A stretch of DNA of 64,000 nt, from positions 1-64,000 of the forward strand of contig CADBYM010000008.1 in the NCBI GenBank assembly GCA_902798915.1. The letters run 5' to 3'. The first letter of the stretch is position 1; each line of letters begins with the position of its first letter. This document shows, piece by piece, positions 1 to 7,577 of the stretch. The notes beneath the pieces are model-generated. The model was not told the origin of the DNA and did no database searches. It was given only the letters and a program-made list of their open reading frames with translations. The translations under genes were made by a program, and so were the position numbers. The DNA is from an uncultured Coriobacteriaceae bacterium (GTDB lineage Bacteria; Actinomycetota; Coriobacteriia; Coriobacteriales; Atopobiaceae).

Positions 1-74
1 TCCCAACCCGAAGTAAACGGGAGAAGAAACGCGGCCACAGCGTTCGAAGTGGTGGTTGGTCACGACCTCAAACA

Positions 75-338
75 GTGACAGAAAGAATATACGAGGAGAA
101 ACTCTTGGAGCACATGCTGGAAGGCAAAGAGATTCCCGATGAGATACTCGACCTCATGGCGGGGGGAGTTATTCCAGGCAACGAGAAAGAGACCATGAAC
201 CACTACGTCGAGACCTTCAAGGCACATAAGTTCAGCCTCAAGCTCACGCAGCAGTACTGGGTTGAGCACATGGTCAAGAGCAATATCTCCTCATACTCCG
301 AGCAGGAGGCGAGGGACTACATCGCAAGTGTTTGGTAG
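75..338 (+). CDS. Small protein with double-glycine motif, possible secreted peptide precursor
   Basis: An 87-residue ORF with a GTG start. Residues 18-31 (EIPDEILDLMAGG and one more) resemble the end of a double-glycine leader, where a C39-type peptidase would cut after Gly-Gly, leaving a core of about 56 residues that ends in Trp. The first part is acidic and helical; the rest is rich in aromatic, Lys and Glu residues and has no Cys. No convincing ribosome binding site precedes the GTG, and the same frame stays open to the left window edge, so the true start may lie outside. Base composition is less GC-rich than the neighbours. A strong hairpin follows at 461-484. No maturation enzyme or C39 transporter is visible nearby. 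The peptide-precursor reading is inference; it could be an ordinary small cytosolic protein. Confidence 0.5.
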   Translation: MTERIYEEKLLEHMLEGKEIPDEILDLMAGGVIPGNEKETMNHYVETFKAHKFSLKLTQQYWVEHMVKSNISSYSEQEARDYIASVW

Positions 339-460
339 TCGCTTCTTGAGCGTGAGAAGTGGTAAGACGTGCCCGGCCGCGCGTGTCACACGCTCGGATA
401 GAGGCTCGGGTAAGGATTCCGAACGAGTTGCCCATGGCCACTTGAAGGAATGCAAGATGA

Positions 461-484
461 AGGAGGCGGCAGGTGCCGCCTCCT
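461..484. terminator. Bidirectional intrinsic terminator
   Basis: A perfect 11-bp stem (AGGAGGCGGCA / TGCCGCCTCCT) with a 2-nt spacer, followed by TTT on the plus side. It lies between the convergent small peptide gene and the bile salt hydrolase, so it can end transcription from both. Confidence 0.75.
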
Positions 485-508
485 TTTGAATCTCGGACAA
501 CTCCCGCA

Positions 509-1459
509 CTACTCGGCGACGATCAGCTGCGATGCGTGTGCGTCGTAGTCCGCCAAAGCGACCGAGCGTATGGCCGGGTCTTCGTAGGTGGAGTAGTAGT
601 AGGTGTTCGTGCGGCACGAGACGCCGCCCGTATAGACGGTCAGCTCGAACTCACCGCTGGTCATCCGAGCGGCACCATCAATCATGGCAACACCGGTGAG
701 CGTGTGAAAGAGGCGACTGACGTTCTCGTCCTCCGTGTCCTTCTGTGGGTAGTGCGCGTTCAAGTACGCCACGCGCGCGAAGCGCGACGGCGAGTAATAG
801 TCGCCGGGAAGGCCGCGCATGCCGCCACCCGAGCCGTAGGCGCTCAGCTCGCCCGTGCGCCACGTCACCGGTCCCGGGACGTCCGGCGTAACGTTGAGGT
901 AGTTGCGCAGGTTCTCCGCATGCCACGCGAAGCCCGGTTGGTTGGTGAGCACGTCAAAGTCGTTGCGGAACACCTGCATGCCGGCGCTCGTGTATTCAAC
1001 GACGATGGAGCGTGTGGCGTCACCGATGATCCAGTGCAGGAGCGACGAGGGGAACTTCTCGTTGATGGGCTTGTCCACGATGGCTGCATTGGCCAGCGCC
1101 GCCTCCACCTCGTCGACCGATTGGAAGCATGCGACCACCCAGAGGGGGAACTCATAGGCGGCGATGTTCGTCTTGCCCTCAACGGGAGCCGATTCGTACT
1201 GGGCGTAACCGGGGAAGTTGAGTCCAGCTACCGCCAGTCCGGCGTCGTTCGCGCAGTCGAAGTACAGCGGTACGTTCTCCTCAACGATTCCCATGCCGAT
1301 TATGGGGCGCTTGATTCCAGATATGGCACCAAAGGGCGAGATAGGCTCGTACCCCGTCGGGGTGATCACGACCCGTTCGCCGTACGAGCAGCTCCAATCG
1401 AGGTTTCTTCCGAAGTACATGTTGCCATCGTTGTCAACGAATCTGATGCCGGTGCACAT
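509..1459 (-). CDS. bsh: Bile salt hydrolase (choloylglycine hydrolase)
   Basis: A 316-residue Ntn-hydrolase that should cleave the glycine or taurine amide of conjugated bile acids. The start is set at 1459 although the frame is open further upstream: here the protein begins Met-Cys-Thr-Gly, so Met removal exposes the nucleophile Cys2, and a GGAGG lies 5 nt before the ATG. Arg18, Asp21 (GRNLDW), an Asn at 81 (AGLNFPGYA), a later Asn in VLTNQPGF and Arg in SRFARVAYLN match the known active-site set of the family. No signal peptide, so cytosolic. A -10-like TATACT about 40 nt upstream fits the short leader. Penicillin V acylase is the sister family, but the AGLNFPG motif and the Asn/Arg pattern favour bile salts. 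Confidence 0.9.
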   Translation of the reverse strand: MCTGIRFVDNDGNMYFGRNLDWSCSYGERVVITPTGYEPISPFGAISGIKRPIIGMGIVEENVPLYFDCANDAGLAVAGLNFPGYAQYESAPVEGKTNIAAYEFPLWVVACFQSVDEVEAALANAAIVDKPINEKFPSSLLHWIIGDATRSIVVEYTSAGMQVFRNDFDVLTNQPGFAWHAENLRNYLNVTPDVPGPVTWRTGELSAYGSGGGMRGLPGDYYSPSRFARVAYLNAHYPQKDTEDENVSRLFHTLTGVAMIDGAARMTSGEFELTVYTGGVSCRTNTYYYSTYEDPAIRSVALADYDAHASQLIVAE

Positions 1460-1600
1460 GGTGTCCTCCATACTGGTTAGGCTTGTGGCTTGTACGTCCA
1501 TCAAGTATATAACCTAACGACAGCGTGCATCACGATTGGTACGCTCAGAGTATGGGTTTCTGAACTGAACGAATGCCTCTCGGTTTCTTGCGCGCTTCTC

Positions 1601-1629
1601 TGAAACGAATGGCGTGGGGCTCGTACAAT
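1601..1629 (+). promoter_or_regulatory. Putative promoter of the four-helix membrane protein
   Basis: TACAAT at 1624-1629 sits 17 nt after TGAAAC at 1601-1606, about 45 nt before the ATG at 1674. The same stretch also reads TGAAAC-N15-CGTA, one base short of the spacing of SigW-type ECF promoters. Sigma class is uncertain. Confidence 0.35.
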
Positions 1630-1673
1630 GGGTCCGAGGTGTGAGGCTCTTGTCGGGCGTTTGGAGGGTGAGG

Positions 1674-2147
1674 ATGCAGATAGGCTTCTCGGTGGTCGGC
1701 GTCGTGTTCCTGCTCATGTTGTTCGTTCCGAACCTGAGGTGGGCGAGAAATCAGCCTCAAGGCTACGAGGAGATTTCCGCGCACGAGAACAAGGCGCTGC
1801 TCGTGTTCGAGCGTGTCGGCGAGGTCGCCTGCTCATGTGCCGCCGTCGCGTTCGTGTGTCCGAGTGGCTTCGCGCTTCCATGGCTCTTCTGGCTGGTGGC
1901 TGCCTTCCTCCTCATGGTTCTTTACGAGGTCGCGTGGATTCGCTACTTCAGGGGAGGGGAGAGGCCTGACGGCATGTACCAGCCCCTCGGACCCATACCC
2001 GTACCCATAGCGAGCCTGCCTGTGGCGGCATTCGCGCTCCTGGGCGTTTGGTACGAGTCGCCCGTGGCGGTGATGGCCGCCCTCGTCCTCGGCGTGGGAC
2101 ACATAGGCATTCACGTGGGCCACCTGCGCGAGCTCTCCGGTCGCTAG
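1674..2147 (+). CDS. Four-helix integral membrane protein of unknown function
   Basis: 157 residues from the ATG at 1674, chosen because GGAGGGTGAGG lies directly before it; the open frame continues upstream without a better start. Four hydrophobic segments are visible (roughly residues 3-18, 50-62, 66-84 and 115-150), with a polar loop carrying ARNQPQGYEEIS between the first two and RYFRGGERPDGMYQPLG between the third and fourth. The family is not recognised with certainty. It stands alone between the divergent bile salt hydrolase and the convergent TfoX-domain gene. Confidence 0.7.
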   Translation: MQIGFSVVGVVFLLMLFVPNLRWARNQPQGYEEISAHENKALLVFERVGEVACSCAAVAFVCPSGFALPWLFWLVAAFLLMVLYEVAWIRYFRGGERPDGMYQPLGPIPVPIASLPVAAFALLGVWYESPVAVMAALVLGVGHIGIHVGHLRELSGR

Positions 2148-2161
2148 TCCACTAGGCCATT

Positions 2162-2187
2162 CCTGACGAGAAGGGAGCCTGTGGCAC
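2162..2187 (+). repeat. Solitary copy of the CTAACG...CTTGTGGC core repeat
   Basis: This stretch (CCTGACGAGAAGGGAG followed by CCTGTGGCAC) is a degenerate single copy of the core that is arrayed at 33003-33240 and 46388-46701. It lies between the convergent membrane-protein and TfoX-domain genes. Confidence 0.5.
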
Positions 2188-2270
2188 CCTCGGGCGGTAT
2201 GACGCCTACGCCCGTAACGATAATGCCTAGCGATAATGCCCCGTGGAACTGTTTTGGACGGGCTCGTGAG

Positions 2271-2579
2271 CTATTTGCGACGCTTCCTGGGCGCGGGAAT
2301 CTCGGGCAGCATATCGAGCACGAGTCGGGTGATGGCGTCTGGGTTCTCCACGTCTACCAGCAGCATGGGTGAGGCCCCCTCGTAGGGAATCACCTCGGTC
2401 GCAAGGGCTGCCCGTGACGCGTCGGTATGCTTGACCAAGAAGCGGTCATCGTACACTCCGCCGAAGAGCTTTCCCTGCGCGTACAGCAGGTATTCGCCCA
2501 TCATCTTGCGCGTGGTGACCTCGGGCACGCCCGAGAGCAATTCGAGCACGTATTCCAAGTATTCGGTTGACGATGCCAT
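2271..2579 (-). CDS. TfoX/Sxy N-terminal domain protein
   Basis: 102 residues starting at 2579, where AGAGGAG precedes the ATG by 6 nt. The sequence follows the TfoX N-terminal fold: VTTRKMMGEYLLYAQGKLFGGVYDD, then FLVKHT and a C-terminal helix, ending in a basic RKRRK tail. TfoX is a competence activator in proteobacteria, but single-domain actinobacterial homologues are common and their role is not known. The open frame extends about 200 nt upstream with a basic, low-quality translation, so a longer start is unlikely. Confidence 0.8.
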   Translation of the reverse strand: MASSTEYLEYVLELLSGVPEVTTRKMMGEYLLYAQGKLFGGVYDDRFLVKHTDASRAALATEVIPYEGASPMLLVDVENPDAITRLVLDMLPEIPAPRKRRK

Positions 2580-2852
2580 GCGCCGCTCCTCTTGTGGGGT
2601 CACGCTACCGTGCTGCCTTCGCGCGGTACTTCTCGTTGAACGCCAAGGCTCCGTTGCCCTTGGATGTTCGGATTGCCTCTCCGCCAAGGTGGCCTCAAAT
2701 GCCCGCCTCGCAGTGGGACGCCATCTAGACATACTACACGACGAATCGGTGCCAGGTGCCCGTATGCGTTTGCGTCCCATCCCAAGTCGTTATCTTGCTG
2801 TGGTATGTTGATTGGCAATAACCGCAGGTAGCATTCGTGGGAGTGAGTTCTC

Positions 2853-3890
2853 GTGGACGGGTTATTGGATATCCAAGGCGTAAAGGGCATGGCGCGCTTT
2901 ATATCGGTGTGCTTCCTGGTAGTGCACATTGCGATGATTGTCATCTTCTGGCGTTGTGGGGTGACGCCGATGGCCCTCTTCAATGCGGGCAGCGTTGCCT
3001 TCTATGTGCTCTCGTTCGCTCTCATTCGGCGTGGGCTCCTGGGACTCTATACCGACCTCGTCTATGCTGAGGTGGTAGCCCATATGACGTGCGCGATTCT
3101 TCTGACGGGTTGGGGTAGCGACTTTCAGGTGGCGCTCATGGCCATGAGTTCCTTCGCGTTCTTTGCGGAGTATCTGCAGCGCTACCTCGGTATGAGGCAC
3201 GCTCACGCGTTGCCGCTCTGCATCGTCGGCGCAATTGCCTACTTGGCTTCCTGTGCCATAAGTGCTCTTCGGACGGCGCCCTATGTCCTGTCCGACACGG
3301 TGTCTCTGTTTTTGAGGCTGACGTGGGGGATTATCGTCTTTGTCGTCACGACCTTGATATTGCAGGCCTTTGTGCGTGAGGCGACCATGACGGAGAAGGC
3401 TCTCACCATGCGTCTGACACACGACAAGCTGACTGGATTGCCAAACAGATACTATGCGGCGGAGTACCTGGGGAAGATTTCCAAGAGCGGGCACCTCGAC
3501 AGGTACTGGGTGGCACTTGCCGACATCGATGACTTCAAGCACGTTAACGATACCTATGGCCACAACTGCGGCGACTTCGTCCTTGAGTCTGTGGCCCACC
3601 TATTGCAGGAGAATCTGGGCGATGCGCTGGTCTGCCGTTGGGGTGGCGAGGAGTTCTTGGCAGTGGGGCTTATCGGTGATGGCATGGAATCGCAACGGGA
3701 GCTACTCGAAAGGGCGAGGCGGGCCGTTGCGGGACAATCCCTGTGGTATGAGGAGCATCGCGTGAACGTGAGCATCACCGTGGGCGTTATGGCCTACAAG
3801 GAGGGCTACACGACGAGCGAGTGGATCGACGCCGCCGACGAAAAGCTCTACGAGGGCAAGAAGCACGGTAAGAACCAAGTCGTCCTGTAG
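2853..3890 (+). CDS. Membrane-anchored diguanylate cyclase (GGDEF domain)
   Basis: 345 residues from a GTG with GGAG 9 nt upstream; an ATG at 2889 is a possible alternative. Residues about 13-175 hold five or six hydrophobic helices. The C-terminal half is a GGDEF domain: HDKLTGLPNRYYAAEYL, the metal-binding ALADIDDFKHVNDTYGH and an intact GGEEF signature near residue 265, so it should make cyclic di-GMP from two GTP at the membrane. The usual RxxD inhibitory site five residues before GGEEF is absent (LVCRW instead), so product inhibition through that site is not expected. No EAL or other c-di-GMP gene is nearby. Confidence 0.88.
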   Translation: MDGLLDIQGVKGMARFISVCFLVVHIAMIVIFWRCGVTPMALFNAGSVAFYVLSFALIRRGLLGLYTDLVYAEVVAHMTCAILLTGWGSDFQVALMAMSSFAFFAEYLQRYLGMRHAHALPLCIVGAIAYLASCAISALRTAPYVLSDTVSLFLRLTWGIIVFVVTTLILQAFVREATMTEKALTMRLTHDKLTGLPNRYYAAEYLGKISKSGHLDRYWVALADIDDFKHVNDTYGHNCGDFVLESVAHLLQENLGDALVCRWGGEEFLAVGLIGDGMESQRELLERARRAVAGQSLWYEEHRVNVSITVGVMAYKEGYTTSEWIDAADEKLYEGKKHGKNQVVL

Positions 3891-3981
3891 GCATGGCGTG
3901 GAGTTCGGGTTTTGGGCTCCTGCTCCGCGCCAAGCCGTATGGAAGAATTGCGTCGCTGGCGATGACGAGAGGGCCACGCTC

Positions 3982-4677
3982 CTAGGATTGCCGCCAGGGC
4001 CGGACGCCCTCGGTCCAGCCCTTTTGCTTCCAATACTCGACGTCACGGGGATTGAAGCCGTTGCGCTGCATGAGGTGCATGGCAAAGAAGACGGCCCGTG
4101 TCTTGAGGCTGGGTCTGACCTTGCCCTCATCGCGCAGAATCCTTGCGGCAAGCGCGGTCGTCTTCCTGTTGATGGCGGCCTTCTTCTTCTCGCTCACGCC
4201 TTGCCAGTCGACGGCGGCGATGCCGATCCCGTACTTGTACACCCGCGCGACACCCCAGAAGAACAGGCTGTCGGCCATGTCCTTGAGCGTGGAGCGCATG
4301 CCTGCCCCAGCCGCCGTACAGACACAGACGGCTTGCTTCGTGAACATCGACTCCTCGGGACTATGGACCATCCATCGGTAGCCATAGTGGTCGAGGAAGG
4401 CCTTCATGGGACCGGACGCATGATACACGTAGACGGGACTCGCGAGCACGATGACATCGGCCTCGTCCATCGCGTGCGTAAGGGGCGCGAGCTTGTGGTA
4501 ATGGGGACACTCCTTCTCCGATTTGTTGAAGCAGGTGTTGCATCCCATGCAGAACTCGCCGAAGTCACGTGGAAGAAAGAACTCCGTCGTCTCTCCGTCG
4601 AGCTTCTCGGCCAGCTCGTGCGCAATGTGATAGGTCGATCCCTTGTGGTTCTGGCCATAGATGACGACGACGCGCAT
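3982..4677 (-). CDS. NAD(P)H-dependent flavin reductase family protein with Cys motif
   Basis: 231 residues. The N-terminus (VVVIYGQNHKGSTYHIAHELA) is the phosphate-binding loop of flavodoxin-like FMN reductases, followed by a Cys cluster (CMGCNTCFNKSEKECPHY) as in iron-sulfur-flavin or redox-active relatives, and the LASPVYVYHASGPMKAFLDH motif that shapes the flavin site. The last third is a basic helical extension. GGGGGG lies 6 nt before the ATG. It is the last gene of a three-gene minus-strand group of flavin-reductase-like proteins, 54 nt after the previous stop. The electron acceptor is unknown. Confidence 0.82.
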   Translation of the reverse strand: MRVVVIYGQNHKGSTYHIAHELAEKLDGETTEFFLPRDFGEFCMGCNTCFNKSEKECPHYHKLAPLTHAMDEADVIVLASPVYVYHASGPMKAFLDHYGYRWMVHSPEESMFTKQAVCVCTAAGAGMRSTLKDMADSLFFWGVARVYKYGIGIAAVDWQGVSEKKKAAINRKTTALAARILRDEGKVRPSLKTRAVFFAMHLMQRNGFNPRDVEYWKQKGWTEGVRPWRQS

Positions 4678-4731
4678 CTGAATCCCCCCATTCGTTGGAG
4701 CGTGCGAGGCTTGCGCCTCCGAGCGTTACCG

Positions 4732-5478
4732 TTACTGGACCTCGTAGGCCTTCCTTGCCAGCCAGCCGCGGAAGAGGCCTCCCTGGAAGAGGGAGATGAT
4801 CACAAAGAAGATGTCCGCGAACAGGATGAAGACGAACGAGGGAATGAGGATGCGGGTGTACTTCTTGCCGCAAGGGACGCCCTTGCGGATGGCCGAGCCC
4901 ATGCGCGCGAGGTAGAAGAGCACACCTAGGTTGAAGTACAGCAGGAGCGCCGCGTTCGTCCCGAAGCTGACCCATGCGTCCGATGAGAAGAGGCTGCCGG
5001 TCCTCGCTACGCTGAGTACGGTGTTCACGACCAGCAAGGCGATGTCCACCACAAAGAGGATGCGAGTGACGTTGAGCATTACACCGCCGCCGATGCCGAC
5101 GCCGCCTCCCCATGTGAGGCCAGACCGCGTGCAGAAGTGCTCGAAGACCTGCATGAGCGGCTCGTTCTGGCGTCCCTCGATGAAGCCGTTGTTTGCGATG
5201 CAGTAGACGCTGAGGTGGAGGTCGCGCTGCGTGCAGTACGCCTGCATCTCCTCCATGAAGCGCAGCACGTGGGACGGAACCGCGTCAACGTACAAGGGTA
5301 GGCAGAACACCACCGCCTGCGCGTCATCGAGTTGTGCGAGGATGCGTGCGTGGTCTGCGGGCGTGCGCAGCGTCTCGCTGACCTTCTCGCCGCTGACGAA
5401 CAAGCGCTGCAAGAAGAGGAAGTAGCTTGAGGCGCTTAGACGCTTCTTGGGGCTTCCGTTGATAAAGACCGTCTTCAT
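4732..5478 (-). CDS. Flavodoxin-fold reductase-like protein with C-terminal membrane segments
   Basis: 248 residues. Residues 1-100 have the flavodoxin-like start VFINGSPKKRLSASSYF and CLPLYVDAVPSHVLRFMEE, without the Cys cluster of its neighbours. From about residue 128 the protein changes to a hydrophobic region with three or four membrane helices and a basic loop (RKGVPCGKKYT), so it is probably membrane-bound. The ATG overlaps the stop of the upstream gene by ATGA, which implies translational coupling. A membrane-anchored flavin reductase could feed electrons to or from the quinone pool; that is inference. Confidence 0.75.
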   Translation of the reverse strand: MKTVFINGSPKKRLSASSYFLFLQRLFVSGEKVSETLRTPADHARILAQLDDAQAVVFCLPLYVDAVPSHVLRFMEEMQAYCTQRDLHLSVYCIANNGFIEGRQNEPLMQVFEHFCTRSGLTWGGGVGIGGGVMLNVTRILFVVDIALLVVNTVLSVARTGSLFSSDAWVSFGTNAALLLYFNLGVLFYLARMGSAIRKGVPCGKKYTRILIPSFVFILFADIFFVIISLFQGGLFRGWLARKAYEVQ

Positions 5479-5963
5479 AGCGACTCCTCCAACTCCGCAA
5501 GGCTCGAGATGAACGTGACCTCCGTGCGTGCGAATCCGTCATTGATTGCGTTGCGCTCGGCCAGGTAGCGGAAGGTCTCCCGCTCGGCCTCGGTGACCTC
5601 ACCGTAGACGACGACCTTCCACAGGTCGTGCTTGCCATAGCGCAGCGTGTGATGCATCTGCCTGCCCCGATAGGTGCTCAGTGGCGTGGAGGTTCCTATC
5701 GAGCGATCCAGCACGTTCTTGACGGCCGTGCTGTATCCGCCATAGAGGTTCTTCGTGACGATTTCCAGCTCGTCTGCCCGTCCGATGAGGCGGCAAGCCT
5801 GCCGTAGCTTGTCCTTCATGAAGCACTCTGCGGGATGCTTGGTCCAGCAGCCGAAGCAGCCTTGACAAGGGGCGTATCTCCCATCTGCCGCCAACGCGTG
5901 GTCGCATCTGGATTCGATCAACGCGTGATACTCGGGATCCAAATCGTGCAGTATCACCTTCAT
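5475..5963 (-). CDS. Flavodoxin-like NAD(P)H oxidoreductase
   Basis: 162 residues with the start at 5963, where GGAGGAG lies 5 nt before the ATG; the frame is open 129 nt further but lacks a ribosome site there. It has the Cys cluster CQGCFGCWTKHPAECFMKD typical of multimeric flavodoxin/FMN reductases and a YGGYSTAVKNVLDRSIG flavin-site motif. First gene of the three-gene group; its stop overlaps the next start by 4 nt. Together the three may act as a redox module; no substrate can be named. Confidence 0.8.
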   Translation of the reverse strand: MKVILHDLDPEYHALIESRCDHALAADGRYAPCQGCFGCWTKHPAECFMKDKLRQACRLIGRADELEIVTKNLYGGYSTAVKNVLDRSIGTSTPLSTYRGRQMHHTLRYGKHDLWKVVVYGEVTEAERETFRYLAERNAINDGFARTEVTFISSLAELEESL

Positions 5964-6240
5964 GAATGCTCCTCCTGAGATGTCGCCCGGCATGTCGTCA
6001 TGCGCTCGAATCTGCGTCCACATCTGATGATAGGCTTCCAATGGATTGACTTCCATAAAACCATAAAGAGCCTTCGAGGCGGCATCGTTCAACCTCTTGT
6101 GTCTCTCGCCCGGGCGGGGGCGGGGTTCATTCGTTGGTTCATTTGCTAGTCCATGCAGATATCAAAAGACGGTTCTTCTGCGTCCGTCGTTGTGGTAGCA
6201 TTAAAGCACTAAAAACCATGTAGAGGAAAGGATTCTAACC

Positions 6241-6609
6241 ATGACAGAGAATGCGAGGGCTTTCTTTGACCTGCTCGTGCAAGACGAGTCGTTGCGCGCG
6301 GAGTTCAACGGCGCTGCTGATGCCGACACTGCCTTTGAGGTAGCGAAGGCGCACGTCGATATCGACAAGGAGGAACTCTTCGACGCACTCAAAGAGATTG
6401 CTGCGAGCAAAGCCGACGCTACGCTCGGATTGGATGACCTTGAACACGTGGCGGGTGGCTCAGACATAGTAACGGACGAGATCATTATGGTTCCGCCAGA
6501 GTATCAAGTAGCATGCACGCTTCATTGCAGTGATTGGTTCCCTCCAGTCGTATCTATAGCCAGGCCGGTGCCTGCCATCAGGCTTACGATGAGTAATCCG
6601 AACGCCTAA
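6241..6609 (+). CDS. Nif11-type leader RiPP precursor peptide
   Basis: 122 residues. Residues 1-73 match the Nif11-like leader pattern: FFDLLVQDESLRAEF, a DADTAFEVAKAH helix, DKEELFDAL, and the closing LDDLEHVAGG where a C39 peptidase would cut after Gly73. The remaining 49 residues form a putative core with two Cys (ACTLHCSDW), many Pro, Val and Ile, and no repeats. AGAGGAAAGG precedes the ATG. No LanM, radical-SAM, YcaO or C39 transporter gene is in the window, so its modification enzymes, if any, lie elsewhere. The 277-nt region 5964-6240 upstream is shared with the divergent reductase operon and holds no other gene. Confidence 0.75.
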   Translation: MTENARAFFDLLVQDESLRAEFNGAADADTAFEVAKAHVDIDKEELFDALKEIAASKADATLGLDDLEHVAGGSDIVTDEIIMVPPEYQVACTLHCSDWFPPVVSIARPVPAIRLTMSNPNA

Positions 6610-6651
6610 CACCACTTTCCATTATTTGCCTCTTCAAAGGGCGTTTAGTGT

Positions 6652-6694
6652 CCGCATGGGGGACATGTCTTACGACGGCATGTCCCCCATGCGG
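6652..6694 (+). terminator. Long perfect inverted repeat after the Nif11 gene
   Basis: Sixteen-bp perfect arms (CCGCATGGGGGACATG / CATGTCCCCCATGCGG) around an 11-nt loop. There is no clear T run, so it may be a GC-driven terminator or an mRNA-stabilising hairpin. Confidence 0.6.
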
Positions 6695-6843
6695 GTTTCC
6701 ATGCGGGCTGCTTTCCGAACGCAGTGTTTGTCGGGCTATTATTGGCGCAACGGTATTACAATCATAGACGATGAGGTGCCCAGAAGGGCGTAACGACTCA
6801 TCCACGGCCAGAGGGGAGAGGACCCTCGGAAAGGGTGTGCATC

Positions 6844-7401
6844 ATGAAGTTTGTGTGTCCCGTATGCGGCTACGTCGAGGAGTTTGACGGCGACGAGCTT
6901 CCTGCTGACTACAAGTGCCCTGTGTGCAAGTGCGCTGGCTCCAAGTTCACCAAGCAGGATGGCGAGCTCACGTGGGCTGCCGAGCATGTAGTGGGCATCG
7001 GCAAGGCCGAAGGCGTTCCCGAGGACATCATCGAGGACCTGCGTGCGAACTTCGAGGGCGAGTGCTCCGAAGTCGGTATGTATCTTGCCATGTCACGCGT
7101 CGCTTATCGCGAGGGCTACCCCGAGATCGGCGAGTATTGGAAGACCGCTGCCTTCGAAGAGGCCGAGCATGCTGCCAAGTTCGCTGAGCTTCTGGGTGAG
7201 GTCGTCACCGACTCCACCAAGAAGAACCTCGAGATGCGCGTTGAGGCCGAGAATGGTGCGACCGCAGGCAAGGCGGACCTCGCAAAGCGCGCCAAGGCGC
7301 TGAACCTCGACGCCATTCACGACACCGTGCACGAGATGGCTCGCGACGAGGCCCGTCACGGCAAGGCCTTCGCCGGTCTCCTGAAGCGCTACTTCGGCTA
7401 G
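6844..7401 (+). CDS. Reverse rubrerythrin (N-terminal rubredoxin plus ferritin-like diiron domain)
   Basis: 185 residues; the ATG at 6844 is preferred over a GTG three codons upstream because of the GGAAAGG spacing. Residues 1-38 form a rubredoxin-like knuckle ([12 protein letters not shown] and [12 protein letters not shown]), and residues about 50-185 a four-helix diiron domain with [18 protein letters not shown] and DEARHGKAF motifs. This domain order is that of the so-called reverse rubrerythrins, cytosolic peroxidases that protect anaerobes from H2O2 and O2. It has its own terminator at 7432-7462 and appears monocistronic. Confidence 0.9.
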   Translation: MKFVCPVCGYVEEFDGDELPADYKCPVCKCAGSKFTKQDGELTWAAEHVVGIGKAEGVPEDIIEDLRANFEGECSEVGMYLAMSRVAYREGYPEIGEYWKTAAFEEAEHAAKFAELLGEVVTDSTKKNLEMRVEAENGATAGKADLAKRAKALNLDAIHDTVHEMARDEARHGKAFAGLLKRYFG

Positions 7402-7431
7402 GCTAGAACGCAGCGGTCAGCTCGCTTCTTT

Positions 7432-7462
7432 GCGCCGCAAGGGGGTCTGCCCCTTGCGGCGC
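7432..7462 (+). terminator. Intrinsic terminator of the rubrerythrin gene
   Basis: Thirteen-bp perfect stem GCGCCGCAAGGGG / CCCCTTGCGGCGC with a short GTCT-type loop, about 30 nt after the stop, followed by a weak T-rich stretch. Confidence 0.75.
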
Positions 7463-7564
7463 CTATTGTTGTGGGCGTTCTCTGCCCCCTGCCCTCTGTC
7501 CTTTTTCCACAATGGGATTGCGGTCCAGTGAACTCATTGCGCTCGTCTTTGGCATAAGAGCGGG

Positions 7565-7570
7565 TATAAT
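7565..7570 (+). promoter_or_regulatory. -10 element TATAAT just before the GNAT start
   Basis: A consensus TATAAT ends 7 nt before the ATG at 7578, so transcription would begin at or next to the start codon. A good -35 at 17 nt is not seen. This suggests a leaderless mRNA. Confidence 0.45.
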
Positions 7571-7577
7571 GCGGCCC

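Noticed and set aside
1460..1504. Longer start for the bile salt hydrolase
   Set aside because: It would bury the catalytic Cys at residue 17 and lacks the ribosome site present at 1459.
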